64,000 nucleotides of DNA from Acanthaster planci (Eukaryota > Echinodermata > Asteroidea > Valvatida > Acanthasteridae), in assembly GCF_001949145.1 (NCBI RefSeq), contig NW_019091566.1, positions 285,635 to 349,634 on the forward strand, written 5' to 3'. Below, piece after piece: positions 10,970-22,679 of this stretch (positions are counted from its first letter, which is position 1; every line of letters begins with the position of its first letter). Made by a program: the position numbers and the translations under genes. The notes below the pieces were generated by a model. That model saw nothing but the letters and a program-made list of their open reading frames with translations, ran no database searches and was not told the DNA's origin.

Positions 10970-11690
10970 ATTTCCCTTTTGCTGTTCCATACGGTGCCAT
11001 CTGCTCTCCGCACCATGTGCTTGGCGATTTGTCAACTCCCTACGCAGTGTGCGCTACCTACGTTACAGGCACATGTTGCGCATTCACGCACACAGAAGCC
11101 AATGCACACTATTCGAATGGAATTTGCAAGTTCGCAAATGTTGTTAGGGGGATTTCGTCATCAGCGATTCATCTTTGTGAAGAAGTACACCACTTATGTT
11201 CTTCATGCAGTTGACTTCAATGTTTTAGCTATCATCTAATACACAATTCACGCTTAAATCTGTTACAGTCGATTTGTTACCGAATTTTGAAGAATAAAAG
11301 GACTTTTTATCATAACTTCCATGTGCCAAAAAATTCACAAGTGTTTTAACTGGTTAAAGATCATTGTCTACATCAATTTTCAGGCTATTGGGACAAACTT
11401 TGCCATTCACATCTATTCAAAATTCATTTTTCCAAATGTTCAACCTGTCGCTAGTGGGCGCTTGCCAATTATGTGATGTCATCAGTAGATGATTTGAAGA
11501 ATACTATACCCCACCCACCAACACCGTTGAAAGGAAGTTGATACCTATTACCACATTCAAACAATAAGCCTAGGAAGGGTCATGTGATTTCATCCACACA
11601 AGATAAAATGAAGACCCAATTTTAACTTGGCATGTGCCGCAAGCAGAATGCTATGGTTGATTTTATATGGATTTAACAACAATACCCTAA
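10970..11690. repeat. spacer modules C-F of the composite repeat
   Basis: Blocks found elsewhere in the window in the same order: a GC-richer block starting GCTGTTCCATACGGTGCCAT (also 23,421), TTTTAGCTATCATCTAATAC with following text to GGACTTTTTATCATAACTTCC (also 20,788 and 23,677), the 'CACCCACCAACACCGTTGAAAG' block, and GAAGGGTCATGTGATTTCAT through GAATGCTATGGTTGATTTTA (also 21,089, 22,783, 24,056). Confidence 0.75.
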
Positions 11691-12075
11691 TATTTAAATA
11701 TTATTTATTTAATAATAAATCTCTTGATGATGTCATCATGACGTAGTTATTTGAGTATTGTCCGTGCCTCCAGGGCTTTCCTTGATGTAACTTTTATGAC
11801 ATTTGAATGTTGCTAAACAACCGACATTTTGCCTTGAAATCATGTACAAAGGCAATGGACTGAAATAAATATTGAAAAATCAAGAATAAATCACTTGATG
11901 ACATCATCGTGACGTCATTATTCTAGGATTATCTGTGCATTAGGGTCCTTCAATGGTACAAGTTTGATGAAGTTCAAAATTCCGAAAAGCACTAAAGTCG
12001 TGTACAGAAAAATGTGCACGAAACAAATGGCCTTTGAGCAGAAGAAGAAAAAGGAAGAAGAAGAAACTACAGGTC
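11690..12075. repeat. type A units and linker with (AAG)n tract
   Basis: Two type A units (CRE-like cores near 11,722 and 11,893), then the linker 'GATGAAGTTC...AAAAGCACTAAAGTCG', 'GTGCACGAAACAAATGGCC', and an (AAG/GAA)-rich tract at 12,045-12,065. Confidence 0.75.
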
Positions 12076-12079
12076 TCTG

Positions 12080-12695
12080 AGTAGGGCTTTTTCAGTAAAT
12101 TCAAGTCATTTGCTATGAACAAGATAGTTTCAGGATCTGTCTTTTCAGTATTGCATCGTTATGTATCCTGGTGAATTTATTACGGGTTTGCCCTCAGACC
12201 AACGTATGCATTTTATTAACGTATACTTTGAGTGTTTGTGAGACAATCTCAGACTTACAAGGGTGGGACTGTAACCATGGAGGAAGGAAACCTACATGCT
12301 CAACCATAAGTGTGGATATCTTGGATCAACTGGCTGATGGGAAGTACAGCAATCTTATGCAGTTAGTTTTATACATATGAGGTTGGGTCACGGTTTGTGA
12401 TGGTTATAACTTCGGGTGTGAAAATGATCATCTGTTTTGTGTATGTGGATAGCAATATACATTTCAATTCATCTGGCAAGGTTCACAGACAGGTGTCTAT
12501 TATTCTTACATAGTAACATGAACTTAGTGTATTGTAATGCAGACCTTAAACTAGAGGTTTGACAGTTGTAAAAACAACCATGGGCTGTTTTGGGATGTTT
12601 GAGAAATCAAACTATGACTGTATAAGAACAGATAGACAAGGTTGGCACTTCATTAATGTTAAATAATTCAGTAAGATTGAGTGCCGAAGAGTGGC
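12080..12695. other. no gene seen
   Basis: Apparently low-copy sequence between repeat arrays. The longest frame (12,171-12,380 +) has no motif and no nearby splice structure that can be supported. Confidence 0.4.
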
Positions 12696-12699
12696 TGTT

Positions 12700-13425
12700 G
12701 AAAAACATGTACAAAAACTGTAGGGGAAATAAAACATTCAAAAATCAATAACACATTAGGGGATGACGTCATCTTAACGTAATAAATATAGCATAATATA
12801 TTTATCAGGTCTTTGTCAGCTGAAACTTGGATGATGATCAAGCATCTCAAAGTTACCAAAATGGTGGTTTCAAAACGTGTACAATGTCAATGGAAGAAAA
12901 TAAATATTGCAAAATCAATAATAAATCAGCTGATGACATCATACTGACGTCATTATTTCGGCATAATATTTTTATGGGGTCCTGCTTAGTATAATTGTGA
13001 TGACGTTGAAGTGCACTCACAGACAAAAAATTGTGCCTTCAAAACTTGTGAAAAGTCTACTGGACGGTAAAAAGAATAGAAAAATCAATAATGAATCACA
13101 CGATGATGTCATCATGATGTCATTATTACGATACAATCTTTTGATAAGGGCTGTTACGAGATGGTGTTTTGGTGACAATTCAGTTTTGCAAAATTGCCAA
13201 ATTAGTGCTTTGAAAATGTATAAAAAGTCGAAGGGACAAAATAAATGTTGAAAAATCAATAATAAATTACTTGATGACATCATCATTACGTCATTCCTTT
13301 GCAATAATCCTCGTATCAATGTCTTTGTTGGCTTTCACTTTGGCAACTATCATACATCACAAAGTTACAAAATTGTGGCTTGAAAACGTGTACAAAGTCA
13401 ATGGGCTATAAACCTGTTTGCAGAA
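12700..13425. repeat. type A tandem array, about four 170-bp units
   Basis: CRE-like palindromic cores at about 12,762, 12,932, 13,100 and 13,270 give spacings near 168-170 bp. Each unit carries 'AAACGTGTACAAAGTCAATGG' and AAAAATCAATAATAAATCAC before the core and a 'CTTTG...AACTTTGATGA...AGTTACCAAAATTG' segment after it. Units are diverged from each other, so the array is old. Confidence 0.85.
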
Positions 13426-14345
13426 GCACTGCTATTTTAAGTTCATGTCACGTGATTTGTGCTTAAACTGAACAATTTTTGTGAAATATTACTTAATATT
13501 CAGACTCTTGGGTACATTTCAAACCGAATAACAGAGCGTAAAGCACACGATTTCTCTTTTGTTCTCATAGTTATCTTGCGAAGTTAAGAACTACTTGTTC
13601 ACTAGTGTTAAGTAGAAAAACGTGTACAAACCCTATGGGGAAACTTTTAATATTAAAAAATCAATACCAAATAAGGTGATGACGTTATCATAACGTCATA
13701 AATAAGGCACTTATCTTGCAGCAGGGTGTGTGCCAGCTGAAACTTTGATGATGATTTGGGATCACCAAGTTACCAAAATTGTGCCTCAGCAACATGCATA
13801 AAGTCAATGGGCTGAAATAAACATTAAAAAATCAATAATAAATCACTTGATGAGGTCATCATGACGTCATTTTTTTAGGACCATCTGTGCATTAGGGTCC
13901 TTCATTGGTGTTTGATAAAGATCCGAAGTTGTTAAGCGGCTAAAGCTGTTGGCAGAAGAAACGTGCACAAAACAAATGGGCTTTTGAGCAGAAGAAAAAG
14001 AATAGGAGGAAAAAACTAAAGCTTATCTGTCTGTTTGCCAACAGAACAGAGGGCTTTTTCGCATTCTTTTGTACATTTGAAGAACTACATTTGAACATCA
14101 TCACATCAAGTCATTTTTCGTATATAACACCTCTCTTTCAAGTTATCTGGAAAGTTTGAACCTGATAGAACATGTACTTCAGGAGATATAGGGCTGTAAA
14201 GGGTGCACTTTTAATGTCAGGTGACTTGTGTCCTGATGACGTCATCATCACAGCAGGTCAACATTTGTCTGTAACACTTTCCTTTCTAATTATCTGCAAA
14301 ATTTCAATGAGAAAGGACATGTCCTTTAGGAGATAAAAGGCTTTG
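13425..14345. repeat. mixed type A, linker and type B units
   Basis: Contains a module beginning 'CAGAAGCACTGCTATTTTAAG' (similar blocks near 14,560 and 30,920), two type A cores (about 13,678 and 13,847), the linker to an A/G-rich tract, CTGTTTGCCAACAGAACAGA with GGGCTTTTTCGC (14,033), and a type B unit (14,170-14,340). Confidence 0.75.
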
Positions 14346-15049
14346 AAGTTCATGCCAAGTCAAAAAACGTTTATAAAAGCTACAGAGAAAATAAAATATT
14401 AAAAAATCAGTATAAAATAGGCTGATGACGTCATCATGACGACATTCTTTTTCAATAAATCTTGCATCTTTGTTGGCTATCACATTGCCAACGATCTAAC
14501 ATCGCAAAGTTAAATTGTGGCTGGAACACACGTACAAAGTCAAGGGGACGTACAGTCACGTACAGTTCATGTCACCTGATTTGCGCTTAAACTGAACAAT
14601 TTTTATGAAATATTACTTCTTATAGTAATCTTGAGCCTAAGTAAAGGACTACCCGTTCACTTGTGGTAATTAGAAAAACGTACAAAACCTATGAGGAAAA
14701 ATTAAATATTCAAAAATCAATATAAAATAAGCTGATGATGTCATCATGACATCATCCCTTTGCAATAAATCTTGCATCAGGGTCTTTGCCAGCTGTAACT
14801 ATGATGATGAATGAAGATCGCCAAGTATCAAACAAAAATTGTCCCTTGAAAATGTGTACACAGTCTATGGGCTAAAATAAATAAATATGTGAAAATCAAT
14901 AGTAAATAACTTTGTGACATCATCACGAGGTGATTATATCATCTTTGCCTTAAGGTCTGTGTTTGATGTAACTTTGATGAGGATCAAAGATGGTCAAGTT
15001 ACCAAAACGAAGCCTGAAAATGTGTACAAAGTCAATTGGCTGAAGTAAA
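14345..15049. repeat. type A units
   Basis: CRE-like cores at about 14,423, 14,733 and 14,913 in the usual type A context. The last unit is interrupted at 15,052 by an insertion and resumes at 15,997. Confidence 0.8.
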
Positions 15050-15052
15050 TAT

Positions 15053-15996
15053 GGGTTTTCCCGGCCGAATTAGTTAAAACAGTATCCAAATTCATGAAAG
15101 TGCATTTACATTTGAGCGATTTCTGGAAGCCCGTTACTCCCATGGTTGATTTTCGAAACTTTGTGCACTCAGTTTCGTTTGTGGACGTCCAATCATGCAC
15201 TTTCAAGGATTCAGTTTAGTAACAGTATCATTCAATTTCACGATGCACAAGCGTCACTCAATTTCGCCCTGGGTGACTGGGAGGTGGATTCCTATCCAAA
15301 TTTTACTTTCATATCCGTCAATAGGCACTCATATTCGCAATGTTAGCTTTTCAAAGTATACGTACCCTAAGTATTGGAGAAAAGATAGAGTTTCTGTATA
15401 ATTATGATACATGCACAGTTCCAGAGACATCTTGATCGCTGGCGATATTTGCCCAGATCTTCCCCAACCTTTTCATTTAGCATATACTTTTATACTTTTG
15501 TTCTGTTAAATGCTTATGGGGATAATATTGTGTTATTATTTTGTTTTGAAGTAAAAAATTCAGGTTACACGAAACCAATTTTGTTCTTTCTTTTTATAAA
15601 TCTTAAAGCAGGAAAAATACAAATTACAAGAGTACTGCTGAAAAGATTGAGTATTTGGTCACTGTTTTAACAATAATTGAACCAGATAAGAAGAATTTGA
15701 TGAAAAACATTGCACGGATGTCAGAAATGCTTGCTTATTCATGAAACCGCATGCCTATTACGAGTACCACAGAGTGACAGTGCAAATTTGACTTCTGTTT
15801 GGGGGTTTTCTAAAGTGAATAGTGACTCAAACTTTGCTGTTTAACAGGAATTTGCAATTGCGTGCTCATGGAGTTAAATTGAATGATTATTTTGGCTCAT
15901 TGAATGTTGATCTGGACCGTCAATCAATTTCGTGCTAAATTGAATGAGCCTGACGCTAATTGGAGTGCCAATTTTAAAAAGTTGGGCAAGAAAACC
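15053..15996. mobile_element. 944-bp insertion with terminal inverted repeats (MITE-like)
   Basis: The block interrupts a type A unit: left flank ...GTAAATAT, right flank TATACTAAATCACTTGATG, matching a normal unit when joined. Its ends read GGGTTTTCCCGGCC and, in reverse complement from the right, GGTTTTCTTGCCC. The trinucleotide TAT flanks both ends (15,050-15,052 and 15,997-15,999), a candidate target duplication. Internal text repeats 'TCAATTTC-TGC' words in both orientations. No transposase frame is present, so it would be non-autonomous. The superfamily is not determined. Confidence 0.6.
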
Positions 15997-16195
15997 TATA
16001 CTAAATCACTTGATGATGTCATCATGATATCATTGTTCTATGCACATCTTTGAACTGAGGTCTTTCAATGATGTAAGTTTGATGAAGATCCAAAGTTGCA
16101 AAAGGACCGAAGTCGATGGCAGAAGAAACGTAGACAAAACAAATGGGCTTTTGTAAGAAGAGGAAGAAGAAGAAAGAAGAAAAAGAAAGAACTAA
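15997..16195. repeat. rest of type A unit, linker and A/G tract
   Basis: Continues the interrupted unit with AAATCACTTGATGATGTCAT, followed by the linker GATGAAGATCCAAAGTTGCA and AGAAACGTAGACAAAACAAA, and a purine-rich (AAG)n tract at 16,158-16,195. Confidence 0.75.
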
Positions 16196-16380
16196 AAGAA
16201 GACCTTTTTGGCAAAATTACAAAAAAGCAAAAAAAAAGAATCAGAAAATACTTTTTCGCAAAGTTGCAAAAAAGCCAAAAAACCCCAAAAAATGAACAGA
16301 AGTAATGCCTTTTTTGCAAAGTTGCGAAAAAGCCAAAAACAGGACAAAAAGAATGTCTTTTTTGCAACTTCATGTACAAG
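16196..16380. repeat. short tandem repeat with self-complementary units
   Basis: About four units of roughly 50-58 bp containing TTTTTTGCAAAGTTGC and AAAAAGCCAAAAA. TTTTTTGCAAAGTTGCAAAA-type text is nearly self-complementary and could form hairpins. Frames through it on both strands (16,065-16,508) are low-complexity artefacts. Confidence 0.7.
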
Positions 16381-16479
16381 GCTGTTTCGCATTCAGAGCC
16401 TTTTCTAAACATCATTTGTACAGTTTGTAAGCTATTTAATTCTGAGAAGAAAAAATCATTTAAAACTTTATAATTTGTG

Positions 16480-17015
16480 TCGTTTGCATATGTCAGGTGA
16501 CTTGTCACTTGATGACATCAACAACACTTCACGTTCAATATGGTGTATAACGCATGTACATGCACTTCCCTTTCTAGCTGTGGTACTTGCAAAATTCAAT
16601 TTCAATCAGGCTTGTACTCAGGAGATATGGGGCTTTTAACTGAGGGTGCCCCTGTAATGTCATGTGAATGGTCAACTGGTGATATCATCGCATGATGTAA
16701 ATGTTTGCCTACATGTTTATCCCTTCCCTTTCTAGCTAGCAAAGTTGGAGCACAATCGTTCATGTAAAGTTCAGGTGATACAGTGCTTTGAAGGGTGTAC
16801 TCTTAATGTCATGTGGCCTATCACTTGAAGACATCATCCATGATACCAATTTTGGACTATAACACTTCCCTTTCTATCATGGGTATGTGTGAACTGTCAA
16901 CCCAATCGGACATGCATTTCATGAGACATACCGGTAGATTTTTAAAGAATGTGATGCACCTTTAATGTCACATGACTTATTAACTGATGACATCATCATC
17001 ACATCAGTACTATTA
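16480..17015. repeat. type B tandem units
   Basis: Units near 16,621, 16,773 and 16,920 begin with 'AGGAGATA-GGGCTTT' variants and continue to GTCATGTGAC-like and TGATGACATCATCATCACAT-like palindromes. Spacing is about 150 bp. Confidence 0.75.
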
Positions 17016-17109
17016 TCATGATTTGAGGGCCTTGAAAAAATGACTTTATTTCTATAGAGGTGCACTCTAAAGAGTGTCAAAGAAGAGAAAGTGGAGAAAA
17101 TCACAATTT

Positions 17110-18780
17110 ATGACATCATCATTATATCACAATTGTTTTTTCAAATGTAATACAACCCTGTTTCCATTCATACCACAGAGCTATAGCTCTATGATCCATA
17201 CAATTCTTAGCTCCGTTAGACTTGATCTTAAGAAGTTGGGCTGTGATGAATTCAACTATGTAGGCACATCATGTGGTCTTAAATGATCTGAAATAAATTG
17301 TTCTGTTAAAAATTTGAAAGAAGAGATTTGTTCAGATCAGAACAGTACTCTCTACAAACCACTTATTTTGCCCTCACGGTAAGATCTGGACATGCAGGTA
17401 AATGCCAGGCTGATCGAAAGGGTAGAGGGTTTCAAATTTTGACCTTCAGCACAGTCATTTCAATTGGATTACAAATGGGTCTGGGAAGTTCATGTTCAGC
17501 ATAGCGCAAGTCATTTTGTAAGGAAACTTATTGGAAGGTTACACACGAGAGCAACCGCCTCTCCTTTGTTGGCAAGCATACATGTATGTCGTGATATATT
17601 TAGTAATTATTCCCATGTACAATTTGTACAATTATGCTTCAACAATGTTTCTCTATAAGAGAATCGAAGTGGCTGAAGACACACCCACTTTAAGTAAGTC
17701 ATTCAGATGTTGCAGATGACTAAAGGGGGATTTGGGACATAAATCCGCCCATCACCCATCTGACCTGGATGCACACTAAAGGGAGTAAAGGCTGCATTGC
17801 AATGCTAGTGAAGCTTATTTTTGCATCACCCCAGCTCATCTAATTTCTCTCCAATGAACAGACTGGGGTACAGTGTACTCTGAAAACCCACAGAATCACA
17901 AGTTGAGAATATTGGTAGGTTCTTATAAACCTTTAAGTTATGTTTGTGTATTTTTTTGACAAATGGAACAATCTATTTTAAAATATGTAAAATGATCCAA
18001 AAAGCTAGCATCAGACTAGCATGCCTGTAAGCTTTGAAATGGGAGTACTCTGGGTTTTTGTCCTTTCCACACTTGAAAAGCTTGGGTGAGTGCTAATTGC
18101 ACTTGATGTAGCTTCCAGTATAAAGGTAACATTTGATTTATTATGAACATAATATAACACGGCTCGGGCTGAACAGATAGTTTGCAATGGCCTTAGTGAG
18201 TTAAGACAAGGCATTAATGTGTGAAATTCACAGGTGGAGCCACATGTAGTATTTATGTTGACACTACTAGCCAAACGAAACAGGATTAAATTCACAAGCA
18301 TATTTCAAAGTAAAGCACGCATATATTCTTAGCAGTTATTAGCATGAAGGTTACTTAAAAATACATACTGCATGTACCTGTTGAACACAGTGGTACATGT
18401 ATCTTTATAAAGTCATGTCAACTTTTACTGAGGTCAAGGTTTCCGTACATGTATTTTTTTCTTGTAATGACATTAATAAAAAATGTGATTACTGGCTTCC
18501 CTGAACCAAAGTGTAAAACTTTGAACACTGTGACAACTGCCCTTTTTTACTCCACCTTGTGAGCGGCATCTTCCAGGTCATCTCTGCTTGGCTGATATCC
18601 AATCAAGAAGAGAGTCAATCAGTTACAACCTGCTTCCACTGGGTATTAACACATGTATTGGCTAAAAAATAATAAACCATATTGTCAATATATGTAGACT
18701 ATACCGTAGTACTTTCAAGTTAAGATGAATTATGGGTCGAGCACCGAGTTGCTAATGTTGCTGTGAGCAGCTTATCACCG
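17110..18780. other. no gene seen
   Basis: Apparently low-copy AT-rich DNA. Open frames at 17,464-17,719 (+) and 18,011-18,301 (-) show no family motif and no coding bias I can support. Confidence 0.45.
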
Positions 18781-18834
18781 AAAGGTTTTCCCTAGGATTG
18801 TTTCTGAACTTTGGGGAAATGTCTCAGCAGATCA

Positions 18835-19140
18835 ACGTATATTTTGATAAACACTGTATGCTCAGTGCTTGTTCGAGAGCTTACGTTGAGTAAGGGCAAA
18901 ACTTCCCCAAAGCAAAAAAAAATACATCTTGAAAAAATAGTTCGCGGTACCCGCTGCTTCACCTGACTTGAACCGGCCAGCCTACCCCGGCAAGGTCGGT
19001 GGTCGAGTGGTTTAGACGTCTGCACTAGTAAACAGGATGTAATGGGTTCGAGTCCCACCCGAGTAAGCTTGTGCCTTTTTTCGCAAAATCTCGGACAAGC
19101 ACTGAGCATACAGTGTTTATTAATATATACGTTGAGTAAG
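18835..19140. mobile_element. tRNA-derived SINE-like core inside inverted arms
   Basis: Two arms of about 45 bp, AACACTGTATGCTCAGTGCT at 18,850 and its inverse AGCACTGAGCATACAGTGTT at 19,097, enclose a tRNA-like segment. GTTGAGTAAGGGCAAAAC occurs at 18,884 and 19,131 in direct orientation. The core (about 18,994-19,066) has an A-box-like TGGTCGAGTGG and a B box GGTTCGAGTCC, the internal RNA polymerase III promoter. The acceptor stem is only partly complementary, so it is a tRNA-derived repeat rather than a working tRNA gene. Confidence 0.65.
18994..19066 (+). promoter_or_regulatory. internal Pol III promoter (A and B boxes)
   Basis: TGGTCGAGTGG (about 18,999) and GGTTCGAGTCC (about 19,046) are spaced about 36 bp apart, like a Leu/Ser-type tRNA. 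The B box matches the GGTTCGANTCC consensus exactly. A run of T follows at 19,077-19,081, a possible Pol III stop. Confidence 0.65.
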
Positions 19141-20720
19141 GGCAAAACCTGTTATATAAATTATGAATCATGTTGTTAACATACACATTTGGCATGTTTG
19201 GGCAAAGTTAATGAACTCTGCTAAATGTTTTAATAAAAAAAGGTGATTTCCACAGTCCCATGCAGTCACTCGGACCAGTCCTTGCTTTCTGCTTGGATCG
19301 CAGATGCTGGAACTAGCACTTAATGCACGACACTGGGCATTTTCCTCACTTGTGCCTGGTTGGGGCCACAAGTGGGTGTACATGTGTAGTGATATGTGCA
19401 CCAAATTGAGGGCAAAGGTCACATTGTACACGAACTATATCAGACAATCACACTTCGAAATAGTGCTATTACTTCATACTTTGCTCTTAAAAACAAATCG
19501 TGCTGATCTGCTTACATGTATATATATGAAATTGGTGAATTGAAATTTACAATTGTTCTACAGAATTTAAAAGACATTGGATTTGATTAGATTCCAGACA
19601 TTATGACAGGAAGATAGTAGTAGTATGCATGTAAATTTGTATACATGCACATATAAATTGTGAAAAACTAATAAGATTCAATAAATGAGGTCATGATGAC
19701 ATCACTTCAGAAATGCAATCAGGGATTAACTGTCAACGTACTGAGTGAGTTTCATAACAATAAGACATTGCGTAAAATGTCGAATTGTAAATCATACATT
19801 ATGGTGACGTCATCATGACGTCTCCAGATTTCCAACAAATGGATATCCAATAGACCTTCTGGAGGTCTAGCAAAAGGATTTTGAAAAAAAAAAGTTTTGA
19901 TCAGGAGATATGTCAAAAAGAATGCCAAAATGACATAAAATTAGAAATTGTCCTAAAGCAGGTGGTGAGTCTTTATGACATTACTCAACTTTTTACATAC
20001 AACACATTTGCATTTGTTTCTGTGCAAAATTTCAACCTACTGCAACAAGTGGTTCCAGAGATACAAGCCCGAAAAGAATTTAACTTTGTGGGTTGTCACG
20101 TGATAAGTGATGATGTCATCGTGACGAATATCTTTTAGGACTATCCTCGGGTGGTAGTCTAAATATATGCAAAGTTTGAGGGCAATCGCACTCACTGAAG
20201 TGTCAAAGTGTGGATTACTGAAATAAAAATACCAAAAAACTGGTTATTTAAAAAATTTGATTTTCTTCATAATCATGATGTCACTATTCCGTGGGATCTT
20301 TCTTTCTTTTAATGTGGTTTCAAGACCTAAATCGTGTCTCACAAATAATCCTGTTAACACCAACATGTATACTTTGGAGAAATTTTTTACGCCGAAAAAT
20401 CCAGTCTTCTGATGTGGGTCATGTTTTAATTACTTAGTAAAAATCACCCTAACCCCCATCCTCCTACCAGGTTCATTGACGTGTATACGCAATCATGCAT
20501 TTTCTTGCCCTTTTAATTCCAATGTTTTCTCAAAAAAATGCTGCAGACCGTGTCTGACATTGTTTGATTGTTTGAACTGAAGAAAAAGAAAGGCATTTTG
20601 AGGGCTTTCTGTTCCTGTCTCTCAAAAGTGTCCTATACTTCATCACAAACCAGAGAACGAAAACAATAGCTGCTTCGGCAGTGTAGCCGAAGCATCTACA
20701 AAAAAAAAAACAAACAAAAA
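19140..20720. other. no gene; scattered diverged type A-like cores
   Basis: CRE-like palindromes occur at about 19,692 (GAGGTCATGATGACATCA), 19,803 (GGTGACGTCATCATGACGTC) and 20,109 (GTGATGATGTCATCGTGACG) with context only loosely related to the type A units. The rest is AT-rich with no supported gene. Confidence 0.55.
20672..20695. repeat. 9-bp-stem hairpin in the composite repeat
   Basis: TGCTTCGGC and GCCGAAGCA are perfectly complementary around AGTGTA. The hairpin lies directly before the ACAGAGGGCTTTTTTG marker where other copies carry an (AAG)n tract. Confidence 0.75.
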
Positions 20721-21600
20721 AACAGAGCTTATTTGTCAGTTTACCAACAGAACAGAGGGCTTTTTTGTATTCCTTTGTTGACTCCAATATTTTAGCTATC
20801 GTCTGAAATGGACAATTCACACTTATATCTTTTACCGTTGATTTTTACCGAATTTTAAGAAAAACAGGACTTTTCACTGTAACTTCTGGTTGGATGACAT
20901 CGTTGGCCCAAAACTGAAATTGAAAATTCATTTTTCATAATTTCAAACCTGCCACTAAAGGGCACTTGACAATTGCGTGATGCCATCAGTGGATGTCTTA
21001 AAACGTACAATACCCCAAGAGACTAACAATGAGTCAATATCTAATACCACTTTTTACCAAGCCCACTTCCGGTTTCGACCGTGAGGAAGGGTCATGTGAT
21101 TTGATCCACACAAGATGAATTATAGACCAATTTGTACTCTGACTTTTGCCACAAACATGATGTTGCGGGAAGCCACGGTTGATTTTATTGGGATTTTTTA
21201 AAAAATTGGCAATATTTAAATATTTGTAATTTAATAAAAAAACCCTAGATGACATCATCATGACGTAATTATTTTAGTGTAATCTTTGTTTTAATGTGCT
21301 TGGTGTAACTTTGATGACAATCGAACATTGCTTAGTTACCGAATTTGCTGAAAAAAATATTAAAAATCAACAAGAAATCACATGATAACATTATTGTGAC
21401 GGCACTTTTCTAGGACCATCTATGCATGAGGGTTGTTCACTGACATTGTTTGACGAAGATCCAAAGTTGCAAAAGGACTAAAATCGACGGTGGAAGAAAC
21501 GTGTACAAATCAAATAGGCTATTGGGCAAAAGAAGATGACAACGAAGACTAGAGGTCTATGATTGTACCAGAACAATTCATTTGCAGATTGTAAGAACAA
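20720..21600. repeat. composite repeat copy
   Basis: In order: CAGTTTACCAACAGAACAGA with GGGCTTTTTTG (20,738), the TTTTAGCTATCGTCTGAAAT block (20,792), 'GATGACATCGTTGGCCCAAA', GCCCACTTCCGGTTTCGACC (21,060), GAAGGGTCATGTGATTTGAT, two type A cores (21,249 and 21,384), and the linker GAAGATCCAAAGTTGCAAAA to an A/G tract near 21,530. Confidence 0.8.
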
Positions 21601-21769
21601 AGTTGAAGAGACCAACTGTCACAATTAGGTTTAATAAAAAAAAATGGTAAATCAGAAAGCAGAGGAATTCGAAAAAATGTGAATTAAACAAATTGCTGTC
21701 TAGAAATATTTACATGTAGTTAGAATATACAGGTTTTATTTCATAGGTTGAAAGAATTTACATGTTGCT

Positions 21770-22665
21770 ATTTCCAAATCAGTGCAATAGGTAAAGGACG
21801 TTACTTGTCAAATGATGATATCATTAAAGGAGGTGAATTTTCATCTGTAACACATTTCTTTCTACATATCTGTGAAGTCTCAACCCGATCAGATACATGT
21901 ATGTACATCAGGAGATATAGGGCTTTTAAGGATGCACCTTTATTGTTATGTTACTTATCAGCTGATGATGTCATCACACAAGGTCAATTTTTTTTATCCA
22001 ATATCCCCTTCTAATTATCTGCAAATGTTTAACCTGCCAAGACGTGTACTTCATGAGATAAGGGGCATTAAATCATGCACTTTTACTGTCATGTGACTTG
22101 TAAACTGATGGTGTCATGATCATATGAGGTCATTTTTCGTCTAAAACACATCCCCTTGTAGATATCTACAAAGTTTCAACCTGATCAGACATAGGGCTGT
22201 AAAGGCTGCACCTCTAATGTCACGTGATTTGTAAACTGTTGACGTCATCATTACATGAGGTCAATTTTCGTCTGTACCACATCCCCTTCAAGATATCTGC
22301 AAAGTTTCAACCTTTTCAGACGCACTTTAGGAGATATAGGGCTGTAAAGTATGAACCTTAAATGTTATGTGACTTTTCTCCCAATGACATCATCATCGCA
22401 TGAGGTCAAATTTCGTCCATCGCACCACATCTTCTAAATATCTGCAAAGTTTTAACCAGCTTCGACGGTTACTTTACGAGATATAGGGCTGTAAATGATG
22501 CACCTTTAATGTCACGTGATGAGTTCATCATCCCATGATATCATTTTTGTCAACTACTTATCCTCTCCTAGATATCTGCAAAGGTTATTTACTTTAGGAG
22601 ATATAGGGCTTCGAAGTTTGCACATTAAGTACCCTGTCATGTGACACCTGATGATGTCATGATCA
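21770..22665. repeat. type B tandem array, about six 135-bp units
   Basis: GGAGATATAGGGCTTTTAAG-type starts at about 21,912, 22,051, 22,191, 22,331, 22,477 and 22,598. Each is followed by a 'TGTCACGTGA' or diverged palindrome, a TGATGACGTCATCA-like palindrome, 'AGGTCAATTTTCGTCT' and 'GATATCTGCAAAGTTTCAACC'. Confidence 0.85.
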
Positions 22666-22679
22666 CAGTTTTCATGACG

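Noticed and set aside
18994-19066. Functional tRNA gene
   Set aside because: Acceptor and anticodon stems pair poorly and the segment is embedded in repeat arms, so a tRNA-derived repeat is the better reading.
18792-19145. 117-codon minus-strand frame
   Set aside because: It is the antisense translation of the tRNA-derived core and its inverted arms, not a protein gene.
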